Source of the DNA: Azotobacter paspali
GTDB lineage: Bacteria; Pseudomonadota; Gammaproteobacteria; Pseudomonadales; Pseudomonadaceae
Reading direction: 5' to 3' (one strand)
Assembly (NCBI RefSeq): GCF_042434745.1
Contig: NZ_JBHLSS010000027.1
DNA: 48,557 nucleotides
The position numbers and the translations under genes were made by a program. This document shows, one piece after another, positions 1-7,127 of this stretch; the first letter of the stretch is position 1, and every line of letters starts with the position of its first letter. The notes beneath the pieces are model-generated. The model saw only the letters and a program-made list of their open reading frames with translations. It had not been told where the DNA came from and did no database searches.

Positions 1-107
1 CGCGGACCGTGCCGCAGCTGTGGCAGAGCATTGGCGAGGCGATTGCGCAGTTCTCGGCGCAGGACTGCAGACACTACTTCGAGGCAGCCGGATATGAATC
101 GGGATAA
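1..107 (+). CDS. C-terminal end of an IS630-type transposase (partial)
   Basis: The reading frame opens before the window and is read from base 3 to a TAA at 105-107, giving 34 residues. It contains TVPQLWQSIGEAIAQFS and CRHYFEAAGYESG, which I recognise as the usual tail of IS630/Tc1-mariner-type DDE transposases. Only the end is visible, so whether the element is intact cannot be judged. It marks the left edge of the window as mobile-element territory. Confidence 0.65.
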   Translation, partial: RTVPQLWQSIGEAIAQFSAQDCRHYFEAAGYESG

Positions 108-119
108 GGTAAAAATGCT

Positions 120-147
120 CTAGAAGTACGGGGCTTTTTGCGCATTT
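120..147. repeat. 28-bp sequence repeated in inverse at the IS605-type end
   Basis: Bases 120-147 match the reverse complement of 47349-47376 at 26 of 28 positions; the only difference is TT against CC after the CTAGAAGTACGGGGCTTT core. The distant copy borders the IS200/IS605-type element at the right edge of the window. The copy here is therefore probably an end or relic of a related element, just past the IS630 tail. Confidence 0.6.
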
Positions 148-260
148 CGGTAAAAGTCGCAAAGTCGCAAATTTTGCTTGCGCTCCGCACCCAAAAGGTA
201 CAAGACACAAGCCATGGGAAGCGCACTGGGCGCGACCCGAAACCCGAAAGGATGACCACA

Positions 261-470
261 ATGAACGATGAACTGACCCACGACCGCATCACCGACGAAA
301 TCGCCAAGCTAATGGACACAACCAGCAAACTGAATGCCGAAAACGCCAAGCTGAATGCCGAGGCCTCGAAACTGACCCGCGAAACCTTCTGGTATCCGCT
401 AGCAATCGCCAGCGCCCTGGTCGGCTCGGTCGCCGCCATCACCCTCGCGCTTAGCCGCTGGATCAGCTAA
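261..470 (+). CDS. Small single-span membrane protein, unknown function
   Basis: The 69-residue product has a charged, heptad-like N-terminal half with an almost exact internal repeat (KLNAENAKLNAEASKL, about residues 23-38), then one hydrophobic span (about 46-64). It would be a short coiled coil on one membrane anchor. I chose the ATG at 261 because AAGGA at 248-252 is well spaced; an ATG at 252 is too close to it. A hairpin terminator follows at once. This shape is common in phage and plasmid cargo, but I do not recognise the family. Confidence 0.5.
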   Translation: MNDELTHDRITDEIAKLMDTTSKLNAENAKLNAEASKLTRETFWYPLAIASALVGSVAAITLALSRWIS

Positions 471-476
471 AGGACA

Positions 477-499
477 GGCCCCGCGAAAGCGGGGCCTTT
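477..499 (+). terminator. Hairpin terminator between two small genes
   Basis: An 8-bp perfect GC stem (GGCCCCGC/GCGGGGCC) closes a GAAA tetraloop and is followed by TTTC. It lies between the small membrane-protein gene and the next gene, whose ATG is only about 10 bases beyond the stem. Confidence 0.7.
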
Positions 500-505
500 C
501 ATTTC

Positions 506-796
506 ATGAAATGCATCGATCATTACGCACCACCGACCCCGGCCGACCTCTCGCGCCTGAAAGACCAACTCGGCTTTACCAGCGAGCAGATGGCGCGCCT
601 TGCCGGCCTCGCCCAGGGCGGACAGTGGCGCAAGTACACGGGCACGCAAACCCCTCGCGTGATGGGCCAGCACATGCACTTCTACATGGCGGCTTTGCTG
701 ACGTTGCCGCCAGACCAGCTTGAGCGCGTGTTCGACTGCATGCGTGAACAGGGGGCTAATCTGAATGTCGGGAACCTTGAGGCTCCCCGTACTTAA
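506..796 (+). CDS. Small helix-turn-helix-like protein, unknown function
   Basis: The 96-residue protein contains a stretch (about residues 14-48, with LGFTSEQMARLAGL and WRKYTGTQTPR) that resembles a Cro/XRE helix-turn-helix: a positioning helix, a turn after the first Ala-rich helix and a basic recognition segment. The remainder is a helical tail. Such proteins are frequent in prophages and integrative elements of pseudomonads. No recognisable Shine-Dalgarno sequence precedes the ATG. Function is unknown; a DNA-binding role is inferred only from the motif. Confidence 0.5.
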   Translation: MKCIDHYAPPTPADLSRLKDQLGFTSEQMARLAGLAQGGQWRKYTGTQTPRVMGQHMHFYMAALLTLPPDQLERVFDCMREQGANLNVGNLEAPRT

Positions 797-834
797 CCCA
801 CACAAACAAACCAAAGATTTTTTATCTACTCCAC

Positions 835-1144
835 TAGGGCCCGTTGCCGTTTCGGCGCAAGCCGCGTTGCCGCGAGAAATGGCTCCTGGTCAGGCCGCGC
901 CCGCTCCCGGCGGGCTCGCGGCATTCACTCCATCCTTAAAGATCGCAGGCAATGGTCATTCCCTTGCCAAGTCCCGCAACGACAGCGGCAGCCATTTCCG
1001 GCGCAACCCGAAGGGCCGGGCCGGTTTTTGCGCGGTGTGTCGTTACTCGACGGCTCATCTAAACGACCGGACTTCGCGTCTCGTGCCTAACCCCGCGCAA
1101 AAACCGGCTCCGGCGCGGTCGCGGCGAAACGGCAACAGACCCTA
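835..1144. repeat. MITE-like element with nested inverted repeats
   Basis: The segment is bounded by 24-bp terminal inverted repeats (835-858 and 1121-1144) matching at 21 of 24 positions and beginning TAGGG. Inside is a second, perfect 15-bp inverted repeat (1021-1035 with 1093-1107, core CCGGTTTTTGCGCGG). An open frame crosses it (765-1145), but its composition is not protein-like. This is what a non-autonomous transposable element, or the fused ends of a deleted insertion sequence, looks like. TA at both ends could be the target duplication. Confidence 0.6.
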
Positions 1145-1174
1145 AATATATGCGCCCGTCAGGGCGGGGAGCAG

Positions 1175-1372
1175 TCACAGGGGATTGATGCCGTATTCGG
1201 CGTAGATCTCGTCCTGGGCCTGGCGGAACTCGTTCATGTTGAACTCGAAGCCGTGCTCCTTGAGCAGCGCCCAGCTCGCTTCTTCGTCTTCCGCGCCTTC
1301 GTTGACCAGGTTCTTGAACACTTCGTCGCTGCGCATGCGGTTGATGTAGGCCTTGGCGGATTCGACACTCAT
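1175..1372 (-). CDS. Nif11-type small protein at the end of the vnf operon
   Basis: The 65-residue acidic protein begins MSVESAKAYINRMRSDEVF and continues with a helical segment and a GFEFNMNEF motif, the pattern of Nif11-domain proteins. These were named for a nitrogen-fixation-linked gene and are also used as leader regions of ribosomal peptides. There is no Gly-Gly leader cleavage site with a core peptide here, and no modifying enzyme nearby, so a nif-type role is likelier than a peptide precursor. AAGGAGG sits 9 bases before the ATG, and the permease gene ends 13 bases upstream, so it is the last gene of the run from vnfD. Actual function unknown. Confidence 0.7.
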   Translation of the reverse strand: MSVESAKAYINRMRSDEVFKNLVNEGAEDEEASWALLKEHGFEFNMNEFRQAQDEIYAEYGINPL

Positions 1373-1385
1373 CGGAAATGCCTCC

Positions 1386-2201
1386 TTAAGCAGTGGTGGA
1401 GTCGAGGAAACGGCGGCGGATCTGCGCGCCGAGCAGGTTGACGAGGCTGACCAGGACCAGCAGGACAGCGATCAGGGCCAGGGCCTCGCGGTATTCGAAA
1501 AGGTGGAAGGCGGTGATGATTTCCAGCCCCAGGCCGCCGGCGCCGATCGCGCCCAGGGTGGTGGCGGCGCGGATGTTGTGTTCCCAGCGGTAGAGGGCGA
1601 CGTCGACCAGCCGTGGCAGCACTTGCGGCAGCACGCCGAAGCGCAGCACGCCGAGCACCGGGACGCCCTGGCTGCGCAGCGCGTCCACCGGGGCGCGGTC
1701 GACATGTTCGAAGATTTCGGCGAAGAACTTGCCGAGCATGCCGGTGGAGTGGCAGGCCAGCGCCAGCACGCCGGGCAGCGGACCGAAACCCACCGCGGCG
1801 ACGAACAGGATGCCCCACAGCAGGCTGGGGATCGAGCGGATGCTGTTGAGCAGCAGCATCACCGACTGGCGTACTGGCGCCGGGGCCAGGTTGCGCGCGG
1901 CCAGGGCGCCGAGCGGCAGGGCGGCCAGGATGCCGCCGGCGGTGCCGGCGACGCTCATGGACAGGGTATCCATGAGCGGCTTGCCCCAGCTCGGCAGGCG
2001 CTGGAAGTCCGGCGGCCAGGCATCGAGGCCAAGCGTCCAGAGCGTCGGCAGTATTTCCCGGTAGCGCTCGGTATCGAGCGCGCCGGCCCAGCGGGCGGCC
2101 AGCAAGATGGCGCCGAGGCAGGCGGCCAGCAGCAGGCAGGACAGCCAGGCGCGTCGGGCGGCGATGCGCAGTACAGCTTGCTGCTGGGCGGGGATGTTCA
2201 T
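1386..2201 (-). CDS. Phosphonate-type ABC transporter permease (PhnE-like)
   Basis: This is a 271-residue inner-membrane permease with about six hydrophobic spans. The cytoplasmic EAA-type loop lies near residues 175-195 (DALRSQGVPVLGVLRFG), which docks on the ATPase. It resembles PhnE/PtxC permeases for phosphonate, phosphite or phosphate. The ATG at 2201 overlaps the stop of the binding-protein gene, indicating coupled translation. With the two upstream genes it makes a full importer. Its place in the vnfDGK run suggests that the substrate is needed by V-nitrogenase, vanadate being the obvious inference; the sequence alone cannot prove this. Confidence 0.85.
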   Translation of the reverse strand: MNIPAQQQAVLRIAARRAWLSCLLLAACLGAILLAARWAGALDTERYREILPTLWTLGLDAWPPDFQRLPSWGKPLMDTLSMSVAGTAGGILAALPLGALAARNLAPAPVRQSVMLLLNSIRSIPSLLWGILFVAAVGFGPLPGVLALACHSTGMLGKFFAEIFEHVDRAPVDALRSQGVPVLGVLRFGVLPQVLPRLVDVALYRWEHNIRAATTLGAIGAGGLGLEIITAFHLFEYREALALIAVLLVLVSLVNLLGAQIRRRFLDSTTA

Positions 2202-3088
2202 TTCGTGTTCACCACGGCGTCTTCCGGGTGGTCCTTCTCGATGACCGAGATCCAGTTGCGCACGCGATCCACGTCCGAGTCGACGCAGGGGATGAAGGCT
2301 TCGGCGCGGAACACGCCCAGCGCGGCCGGGTCGCTGGTGCTGATGAAGGCCTTGCGGATCTTTTCCTTCACCTCGGGAGCTAGCCCGGAGCGGAACGTCC
2401 ACATGTATTCGGGGATCGCCGGAGAGTCTTCGAGGATGCGCACGCTTTCCGCCTTGATCTTGCCTTCCTTCAACAGGCGTTCGTAGATCGGCTTGGACAG
2501 GCCGCCGGCGGCGACCTTCTTGCTGGCGACGGCGAGGGCGACCGCGTCGTGGGCGCCGAGCACGCGCAGGGTGTAGTCGCGTCCGGAGACCAGGCCGGCT
2601 TCGGCCAACATGTAGCGCGGTACCCAGGTGCCCGAGGTAGAGGCCGGGTCGCCGAAAGCGACTTCCTTGCCGCGCAGGTCCTCGAGGCTGCGCGCCGGAC
2701 TGTCGGCCGGGACGATCAGTACCGCCTGGAAAGTCGGGCCGACCTGGGCGTGGGTCGGTCGGGCGAAGGGTTCGAGCTGGACCTTGCGGCTTTGCAGGAT
2801 GTAGGTGATCGGCCCGAGATAAGCGATATCGATGCGACCAAAACGCAGCGCTTCGCTGGTTGCCGCGTAGTTGGCACCGACGGTCAGTTCGACGGGGATG
2901 CCGAGGGTCTTTTCCAGATGCGCGCGCAGCGGTTCGTTAAGGCGCATCACGGTGGGCGCGGATTCACCCGGCAACAGGCCGACGGTGAGCTTCTTCGGCA
3001 TGGCCGAATCGTCGGCGTGGGCAGCGAGGGCGACCGGCAGGAACAGTACGGCGAGCAACGGGCGCAGATGCTTGAACAGTCGGGTCAT
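2198..3088 (-). CDS. Periplasmic oxyanion-binding protein, PhnD family
   Basis: The 296-residue protein has a signal peptide (basic start, hydrophobic core, likely cleavage after AHA at 25). Family features of phosphate/phosphite/phosphonate binding proteins follow: the IDIAYLGPITYIL region and the ligand-loop DPASTSGTW, whose Ser/Thr side chains hold tetrahedral oxyanions in characterised relatives. The ATG at 3088 was chosen because it starts the signal peptide; the frame upstream is shadow. It lies between the ATPase and permease genes. In the vnf setting vanadate, a structural analogue of phosphate, is the likely ligand, but phosphonate or phosphite binding cannot be excluded. Confidence 0.85.
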   Translation of the reverse strand: MTRLFKHLRPLLAVLFLPVALAAHADDSAMPKKLTVGLLPGESAPTVMRLNEPLRAHLEKTLGIPVELTVGANYAATSEALRFGRIDIAYLGPITYILQSRKVQLEPFARPTHAQVGPTFQAVLIVPADSPARSLEDLRGKEVAFGDPASTSGTWVPRYMLAEAGLVSGRDYTLRVLGAHDAVALAVASKKVAAGGLSKPIYERLLKEGKIKAESVRILEDSPAIPEYMWTFRSGLAPEVKEKIRKAFISTSDPAALGVFRAEAFIPCVDSDVDRVRNWISVIEKDHPEDAVVNTK

Positions 3089-3104
3089 GAAGCTTTTCCT
3101 TTCG

Positions 3105-3950
3105 CTAGGGAGGTGTGGATTCCGGGGCGGAATGCAAAGGGAACAGGCGTTTCTGGGCTGCGGCGTCGAAGCGCTCGGGACTACCGTCGAAGACGATGCG
3201 GCCATCGCCCAGGCCGACGATGCGCTCGGCCAGCCGGCGGGCCAGGTCGAGCTGGTGCAGAACGATGACCAGGGTCAGCGCGTGCTCGCGCGCCAGACGG
3301 AGGAATTCGCCGGCCAGGCGTTCGGCGAGGGCCGGGTCGACCGAGGCGAAGGGCTCGTCGGCCAGCAGCAGCCTTGGCTTGCGCACCAGGGCGCGGGCGA
3401 TGCCGACGCGCTGGCGCTCGCCACCGCTGAGCCGGGCGACCGGGTCGAGGGCCTTGCCGAGCAGGCCGACCTCGGCGAGGGCGGCAAGGGCCTCCTCGCG
3501 CATCGCCCGTGGCCAGGGCAATGGCGACAGCGGGTGGCGGCGGTCGGCGAGGCCGAGCAATACGTTGTCCAGCGCCGACAGACGGCCGATCAGCGCATGT
3601 TCCTGGAATACCGTGGCGCTGCCGCGGCGGTGGGCGAGCAGGCTAGCCGGGGTCCGCAAAGGACCGATGCCATCCACGCTCAAGGTGCCGGATGCGGGGC
3701 GCAGCAGGCCGTTGAGCGTGGCCAACAGGCTGCTTTTGCCGATGCCCGAGGGGCCGACGATGGCGGTGATGCTGCCACGCCTGATCTCGAGGTCGATGCC
3801 GTCGAGAATGGGCTTGCCGCCGCGCTCGATCGACACGCGGTCGAGCCGCAGCAGTACCGGCGCGCCGTCTTCGGCCGCCGCCGGTGCACTGCGCCTCGCG
3901 CGCGCGCCGAGCTGGGCGGGATCGAGGGGCAGTTGGTAGCTGCCCATCAT
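3105..3950 (-). CDS. ABC transporter ATPase, phosphonate type (PhnC-like)
   Basis: A 281-residue ATPase with all motifs in order: Walker A GPSGIGKSS, Q-loop VFQEHA, signature LSGGERQRV, Walker B LLLADEP and the H-loop LHQLDLA. The first 30 or so residues are an extra, poorly conserved stretch before the ATPase core. The start codon overlaps the stop of the NifX-family gene (tandem ATG at 3950 and 3947), so the transporter is translationally tied to the vnf operon. It powers the importer formed with the next two genes. Confidence 0.88.
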   Translation of the reverse strand: MMGSYQLPLDPAQLGARARRSAPAAAEDGAPVLLRLDRVSIERGGKPILDGIDLEIRRGSITAIVGPSGIGKSSLLATLNGLLRPASGTLSVDGIGPLRTPASLLAHRRGSATVFQEHALIGRLSALDNVLLGLADRRHPLSPLPWPRAMREEALAALAEVGLLGKALDPVARLSGGERQRVGIARALVRKPRLLLADEPFASVDPALAERLAGEFLRLAREHALTLVIVLHQLDLARRLAERIVGLGDGRIVFDGSPERFDAAAQKRLFPLHSAPESTPP

Positions 3951-4432
3951 GCCTCGCGCTCGATCAGGTAATCGGGGTTGCGCACGCCGTAGCCCAGCGC
4001 CTTGCGCAGCCATAGCGGCGGGTTGCTGCCCATCATCCGCTGCAGGTGCGCGACCACTTCGTCGATCTCGCGGCTGTGCTGCATCTTCACCGGGAAAACC
4101 CCGGCGTTCTTCACCTTGACCGCGGCGAAGTCGCTGAGAGCGAGGGTGAAGAGCACGGCACAGCCTTGCATGGCGTCGACGCGCAACTGGATCTGGTCGA
4201 CCGAGGCGCCGCCGGTCGGGTCGCCCATGGAGCAGCCGGCGCCGCCGCCGGGGCCGCGCTTGCCCTCGCCGCCACTCTTGCCGCCGCCCTTGAACTGGAT
4301 GACGTCGAGGAAACTGGCCTCGTCGTAGGTGACGTCGTAGATGACGATCTGCTTGGCGGTGGCGAAATTGGCGTCGACCTGCAACAGGTCGTTGCTGGTG
4401 ATGGCGATCTTCAGATGGCCGATCTCGTTCAT
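3947..4432 (-). CDS. vnfY: NifX/NifY-family cofactor protein, probable VnfY
   Basis: The 161-residue protein has a dinitrogenase-cofactor-binding fold typical of NifX, NifY and the NifB C-terminus: LKIAITSND at the start, a central variable loop, then AVLFTLALSDFAAVKVKNAG and the C-terminal NPPLWLRKAL found in NifX relatives. Between residues 47 and 66 is an unusual Gly/Lys-rich insertion just before a Cys (GCSMGDP). In A. vinelandii VnfY was described as a NifX/NifY relative encoded downstream of vnfK and needed for full V-nitrogenase activity. This is the only NifX-type gene in that position, though another gene lies between, so the symbol is likely but not certain. Confidence 0.7.
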   Translation of the reverse strand: MNEIGHLKIAITSNDLLQVDANFATAKQIVIYDVTYDEASFLDVIQFKGGGKSGGEGKRGPGGGAGCSMGDPTGGASVDQIQLRVDAMQGCAVLFTLALSDFAAVKVKNAGVFPVKMQHSREIDEVVAHLQRMMGSNPPLWLRKALGYGVRNPDYLIEREA

Positions 4433-4494
4433 GTCCGTTTCCTCGCGTCGGGTGGGCTCAGGCTGGGCGCCGGGCGCGGCCCGGCGCGCGGGAT

Positions 4495-5400
4495 TCAGGT
4501 CATCGGCAGGCCGACGACGTTCTTTTCGTGGGCGAAGCGCAAGCGGAAGGCGTCCGGCAACCTGGTTCCGCCGTCGGTGCGTGCCAGCCAGCGGGGCAGT
4601 TCGGCGACGGCGATGCGCCCGGCTTTCAAGGCCTCGACCGGCACTATGTAGAGGCGGTCGTCGAGGCTGATGTAGAAGTCGATCGGATGGCGGGCGGCGT
4701 TCTCGCCGTACTTGCCCAGATCGATGCGGTAGTGGCTGTCCTCTTCGAGCTGCAGGCGCGGGTTGTCGCAGTCCAGGCGGACATGGCGGTTGAACCAGGT
4801 CTTCTGGCGGAACTGGAATAGCACTCGGTCGTCGTCGGCGAAGGAGCGGATCTCGGCGACGATGTCGGCGTAGTACTGGCCGAGCAGCAGTTCCTCATAG
4901 GCGTCGCTGTAGGGCTGGTCGAAGGATTCGAGGTAGCAGGCGACGCAGGCGGTGAGCAGTTCGAGGCCGGTCTGGGTGATCAGCAGGCTCAGCGCGCAGC
5001 GGTTGTAGGTGCAACTGGCGCGGATCAGGCCGTCGTCGCGGATTTCGATGGCGCCGTTCTGCTGGATCGCCGCGGCGCGGAACACGCGCAGGATGCGGAA
5101 AATCTCGGCCATCAGCTTTTCCGCTGGGGTGCGGCGCGGCAGGGCGAGGTAGCGTTGCCAACTGCCCAGGCCGGCTAGCGATGGGTCGCGGGATTCCTGC
5201 CAGTCGGCGAGCAGGGCGTAGGCGCTGGTCAGGGCCAGTATCAAGCGCGCCGGCACTTGACGGGCGGTTGAGCTTTCCGGCTCCGCGAAGCTCAGGCGCC
5301 GGGGGCGGGTGTAGGGTTCGATGGGACGGTGTTCCGGTCGGGCGCACAGCTCGCCGAAGCAGGCGCGGTAGTGGGCGAGCATTTCCTGTCGCTGTTTCAT
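4495..5400 (-). CDS. Unrecognised 301-aa protein between vnfK and vnfY
   Basis: I do not recognise this family. The 301-residue product is soluble: no signal peptide and no membrane span. It has a helical first half (about 50-190, including RILRVFRAAAIQQNG and an acidic FDQPYSDAYEELLLGQYYADIV) and a beta-rich second half ending FAHEKNVVGLPMT. Six scattered cysteines (14, 19, 129, 135, 152, 155 by my count) do not form a known iron-sulfur motif. The ATG at 5400 is the first good start. It follows vnfK after 244 bases and precedes vnfY by 62, so a role in V-nitrogenase maturation is an inference from context only. Confidence 0.75.
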   Translation of the reverse strand: MKQRQEMLAHYRACFGELCARPEHRPIEPYTRPRRLSFAEPESSTARQVPARLILALTSAYALLADWQESRDPSLAGLGSWQRYLALPRRTPAEKLMAEIFRILRVFRAAAIQQNGAIEIRDDGLIRASCTYNRCALSLLITQTGLELLTACVACYLESFDQPYSDAYEELLLGQYYADIVAEIRSFADDDRVLFQFRQKTWFNRHVRLDCDNPRLQLEEDSHYRIDLGKYGENAARHPIDFYISLDDRLYIVPVEALKAGRIAVAELPRWLARTDGGTRLPDAFRLRFAHEKNVVGLPMT

Positions 5401-5549
5401 GGCATCACTCCCGGGAATGCGGCATGGCGGCCGGATCTGGAATACGCGGCAAAGGCCCCGGCCGGAGCCGGGAGCCGCTGGGGGCGGGAGCGGTTTTCCG
5501 GTGCGTCGACCTGCTGTCGGGACGACTTCGGGCGCGACGGCTCGCGACT

Positions 5550-5572
5550 CCCTCTCCCCGGTGGGGAGAGGG
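5550..5572. other. 10-bp hairpin in the vnfK downstream gap
   Basis: CCCTCTCCCC pairs with GGGGAGAGGG around a 3-base loop. It lies in the otherwise empty 244 bases between vnfK and the next gene on the minus strand. No T-run follows on either strand, so it is more likely an RNA-stabilising or attenuating stem (or a dispersed repeat) than a true terminator. Confidence 0.45.
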
Positions 5573-5644
5573 GCGATCCGTGCATGCCGTCATCTCGGTC
5601 GGCTCGACAGCCGGCGTACGCGGAAACCGCTCCGGCGCCTCAAC

Positions 5645-7072
5645 TCACCACGTATTGAGGATCCACTCCTTGTTACGGGTGTATTCCATGTGGGCGAACA
5701 TGGCGTTGGCGATCGTCTCGCCCAGTTCCATGGCGCCCTGGTAGCCGATCGAGGGCTTGCGGTAGAGACCGGCGCGGTCGAAGGTCGGGAAGCCGACGCG
5801 GACCATCGGGATGTTGGCCTCGATGGCGACGTAACGGCCTTTCGAGTGACCCATGATCAGGTCGAGCTGGAGGCCGGCGTTGATACGCTTCTCCAGTTCC
5901 CAGAGGTCGGCGTTGTGGACGATCTCGATGTCGAAGTGCGCGGTGTTCTTCAGCTCCTCGATGCGCGGGTCCTTCTTGTACTTGTTGCCCTGGTCGTCGC
6001 CGATCAGCAGCAATACGGGTTCCAGCTCGACTTCCATGCAGAACTGGGCCAGGCCGAGCACCAGGTCCGGGTGGCCGAAGATCGCCACTTTCTTGTTGGC
6101 GAAGAACATGTGCGCCAAGTCGGCCAGGGCGTCGAGGGCGATGCCGCGCTCGCGGACCAGCGACTCGGGGATCTCCTTGCCGGTGACTTCGGCGATCTTG
6201 CGCAGCATGTCGTCGGTGTTCTTGATGCCGTAGGGGGTGTTGACCAGGGCATTCGGCACCGCGAAGGTCTTCTGCAGCAGCTCGCCGGTGGTGTTGCCCT
6301 CGTAGCGGGCCAGGGACAGGGTGGCCAGGGCGTTGGCGCTGTCGGCGATGTCCTCGACGGTGGTGCGGCCGTGGGTCTCGATGCTCTTGTTCGGCAGCAT
6401 CGGCGAGTCGAAGTCCTCGGTGTCCATGTAGATGTTGGCTTCGACGTCCATTTCCTTGAAGTAGTGCTTGAGCAGCACCACGTCGCCGGGGTTGACCCAG
6501 CCCGGGAACACGTTGAGCTTGCCGCTCGGCTGGCCCTTGCCGTGCGCGTCGGTGATGGTCTTGAACACCGACTTCACGCACTCGGCGTAGCCGGTGACAT
6601 GGCTGCCCTTGAAGCTCGGGGTGTGTACCGGCGCCAGGTAGATCTTGCGATCCGGGAATTCGGCTTCGAGTGCCCGGTTGCAGACCCGGATGCTGCCCTC
6701 GATGTCGTCGCCGATGACTTCGGTGGAGCAGGTGGTGATGATCGGGATGACGCGCAGGTTCGGGTAGCGGCGGGCGAGGACCAGCACGCCTTCCTCGACG
6801 CGCTTGGCGCCGCCGAACACCGCCGACTCCTCGTGCAGCGAGGTGGAGGCGACGTCGAAGTTTTCCTTGAAGTGCTGGGCGAACAGCAGGCGGACGAACA
6901 TCGTGCAGCCCTGGCCGCCGTGGACCAGCGGGATGCAGTCCTTGATACCGATGCCGGCGTACTGGGCGCCGGCCGGCTGGCAGTCGTACATCGGGTTGAT
7001 GATGCCCTCGCGGTCACGCGGGCTCAGCTTGACTTCTGCCGGCTTCAGCACGGTCAGTTCGCAATTGCTCAT
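5645..7072 (-). CDS. vnfK: Vanadium nitrogenase VFe protein beta subunit
   Basis: VnfK is the beta subunit of the alpha2-beta2-delta2 VFe protein (EC 1.18.6.2) and shares the P-cluster with VnfD. The three P-cluster cysteines are at 31 (MYDCQP), 56 (GGQGCTMF) and 115 (ITTCSTEVIGDD). At 475 residues it lacks the long N-terminal extension of Mo-type NifK, as expected of alternative nitrogenases. It lies 55 bases after vnfG in the same transcript. The sequence is full length and unbroken, and I regard the identification as secure. Confidence 0.97.
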   Translation of the reverse strand: MSNCELTVLKPAEVKLSPRDREGIINPMYDCQPAGAQYAGIGIKDCIPLVHGGQGCTMFVRLLFAQHFKENFDVASTSLHEESAVFGGAKRVEEGVLVLARRYPNLRVIPIITTCSTEVIGDDIEGSIRVCNRALEAEFPDRKIYLAPVHTPSFKGSHVTGYAECVKSVFKTITDAHGKGQPSGKLNVFPGWVNPGDVVLLKHYFKEMDVEANIYMDTEDFDSPMLPNKSIETHGRTTVEDIADSANALATLSLARYEGNTTGELLQKTFAVPNALVNTPYGIKNTDDMLRKIAEVTGKEIPESLVRERGIALDALADLAHMFFANKKVAIFGHPDLVLGLAQFCMEVELEPVLLLIGDDQGNKYKKDPRIEELKNTAHFDIEIVHNADLWELEKRINAGLQLDLIMGHSKGRYVAIEANIPMVRVGFPTFDRAGLYRKPSIGYQGAMELGETIANAMFAHMEYTRNKEWILNTW

Positions 7073-7127
7073 GAAATGGCTCCTTCGCGCGCGGAGACGG
7101 CGTTCAGGCCGTCTCCGCGCCGATGAC

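Noticed and set aside
765..1145. 126-codon open frame on the plus strand
   Set aside because: It overlaps the end of the previous gene and coincides almost exactly with the MITE-like element; the translation is rich in Pro, Arg and Ala without domain character.
1353..2486. 377-codon open frame on the plus strand opposite the permease gene
   Set aside because: Low-complexity Gln/Gly/Ala shadow of the permease and binding-protein genes, which have clear family features.
5399..7126. 575-codon open frame antisense to vnfK
   Set aside because: Its composition mirrors the complement of a conserved gene; vnfK on the other strand has all catalytic residues.
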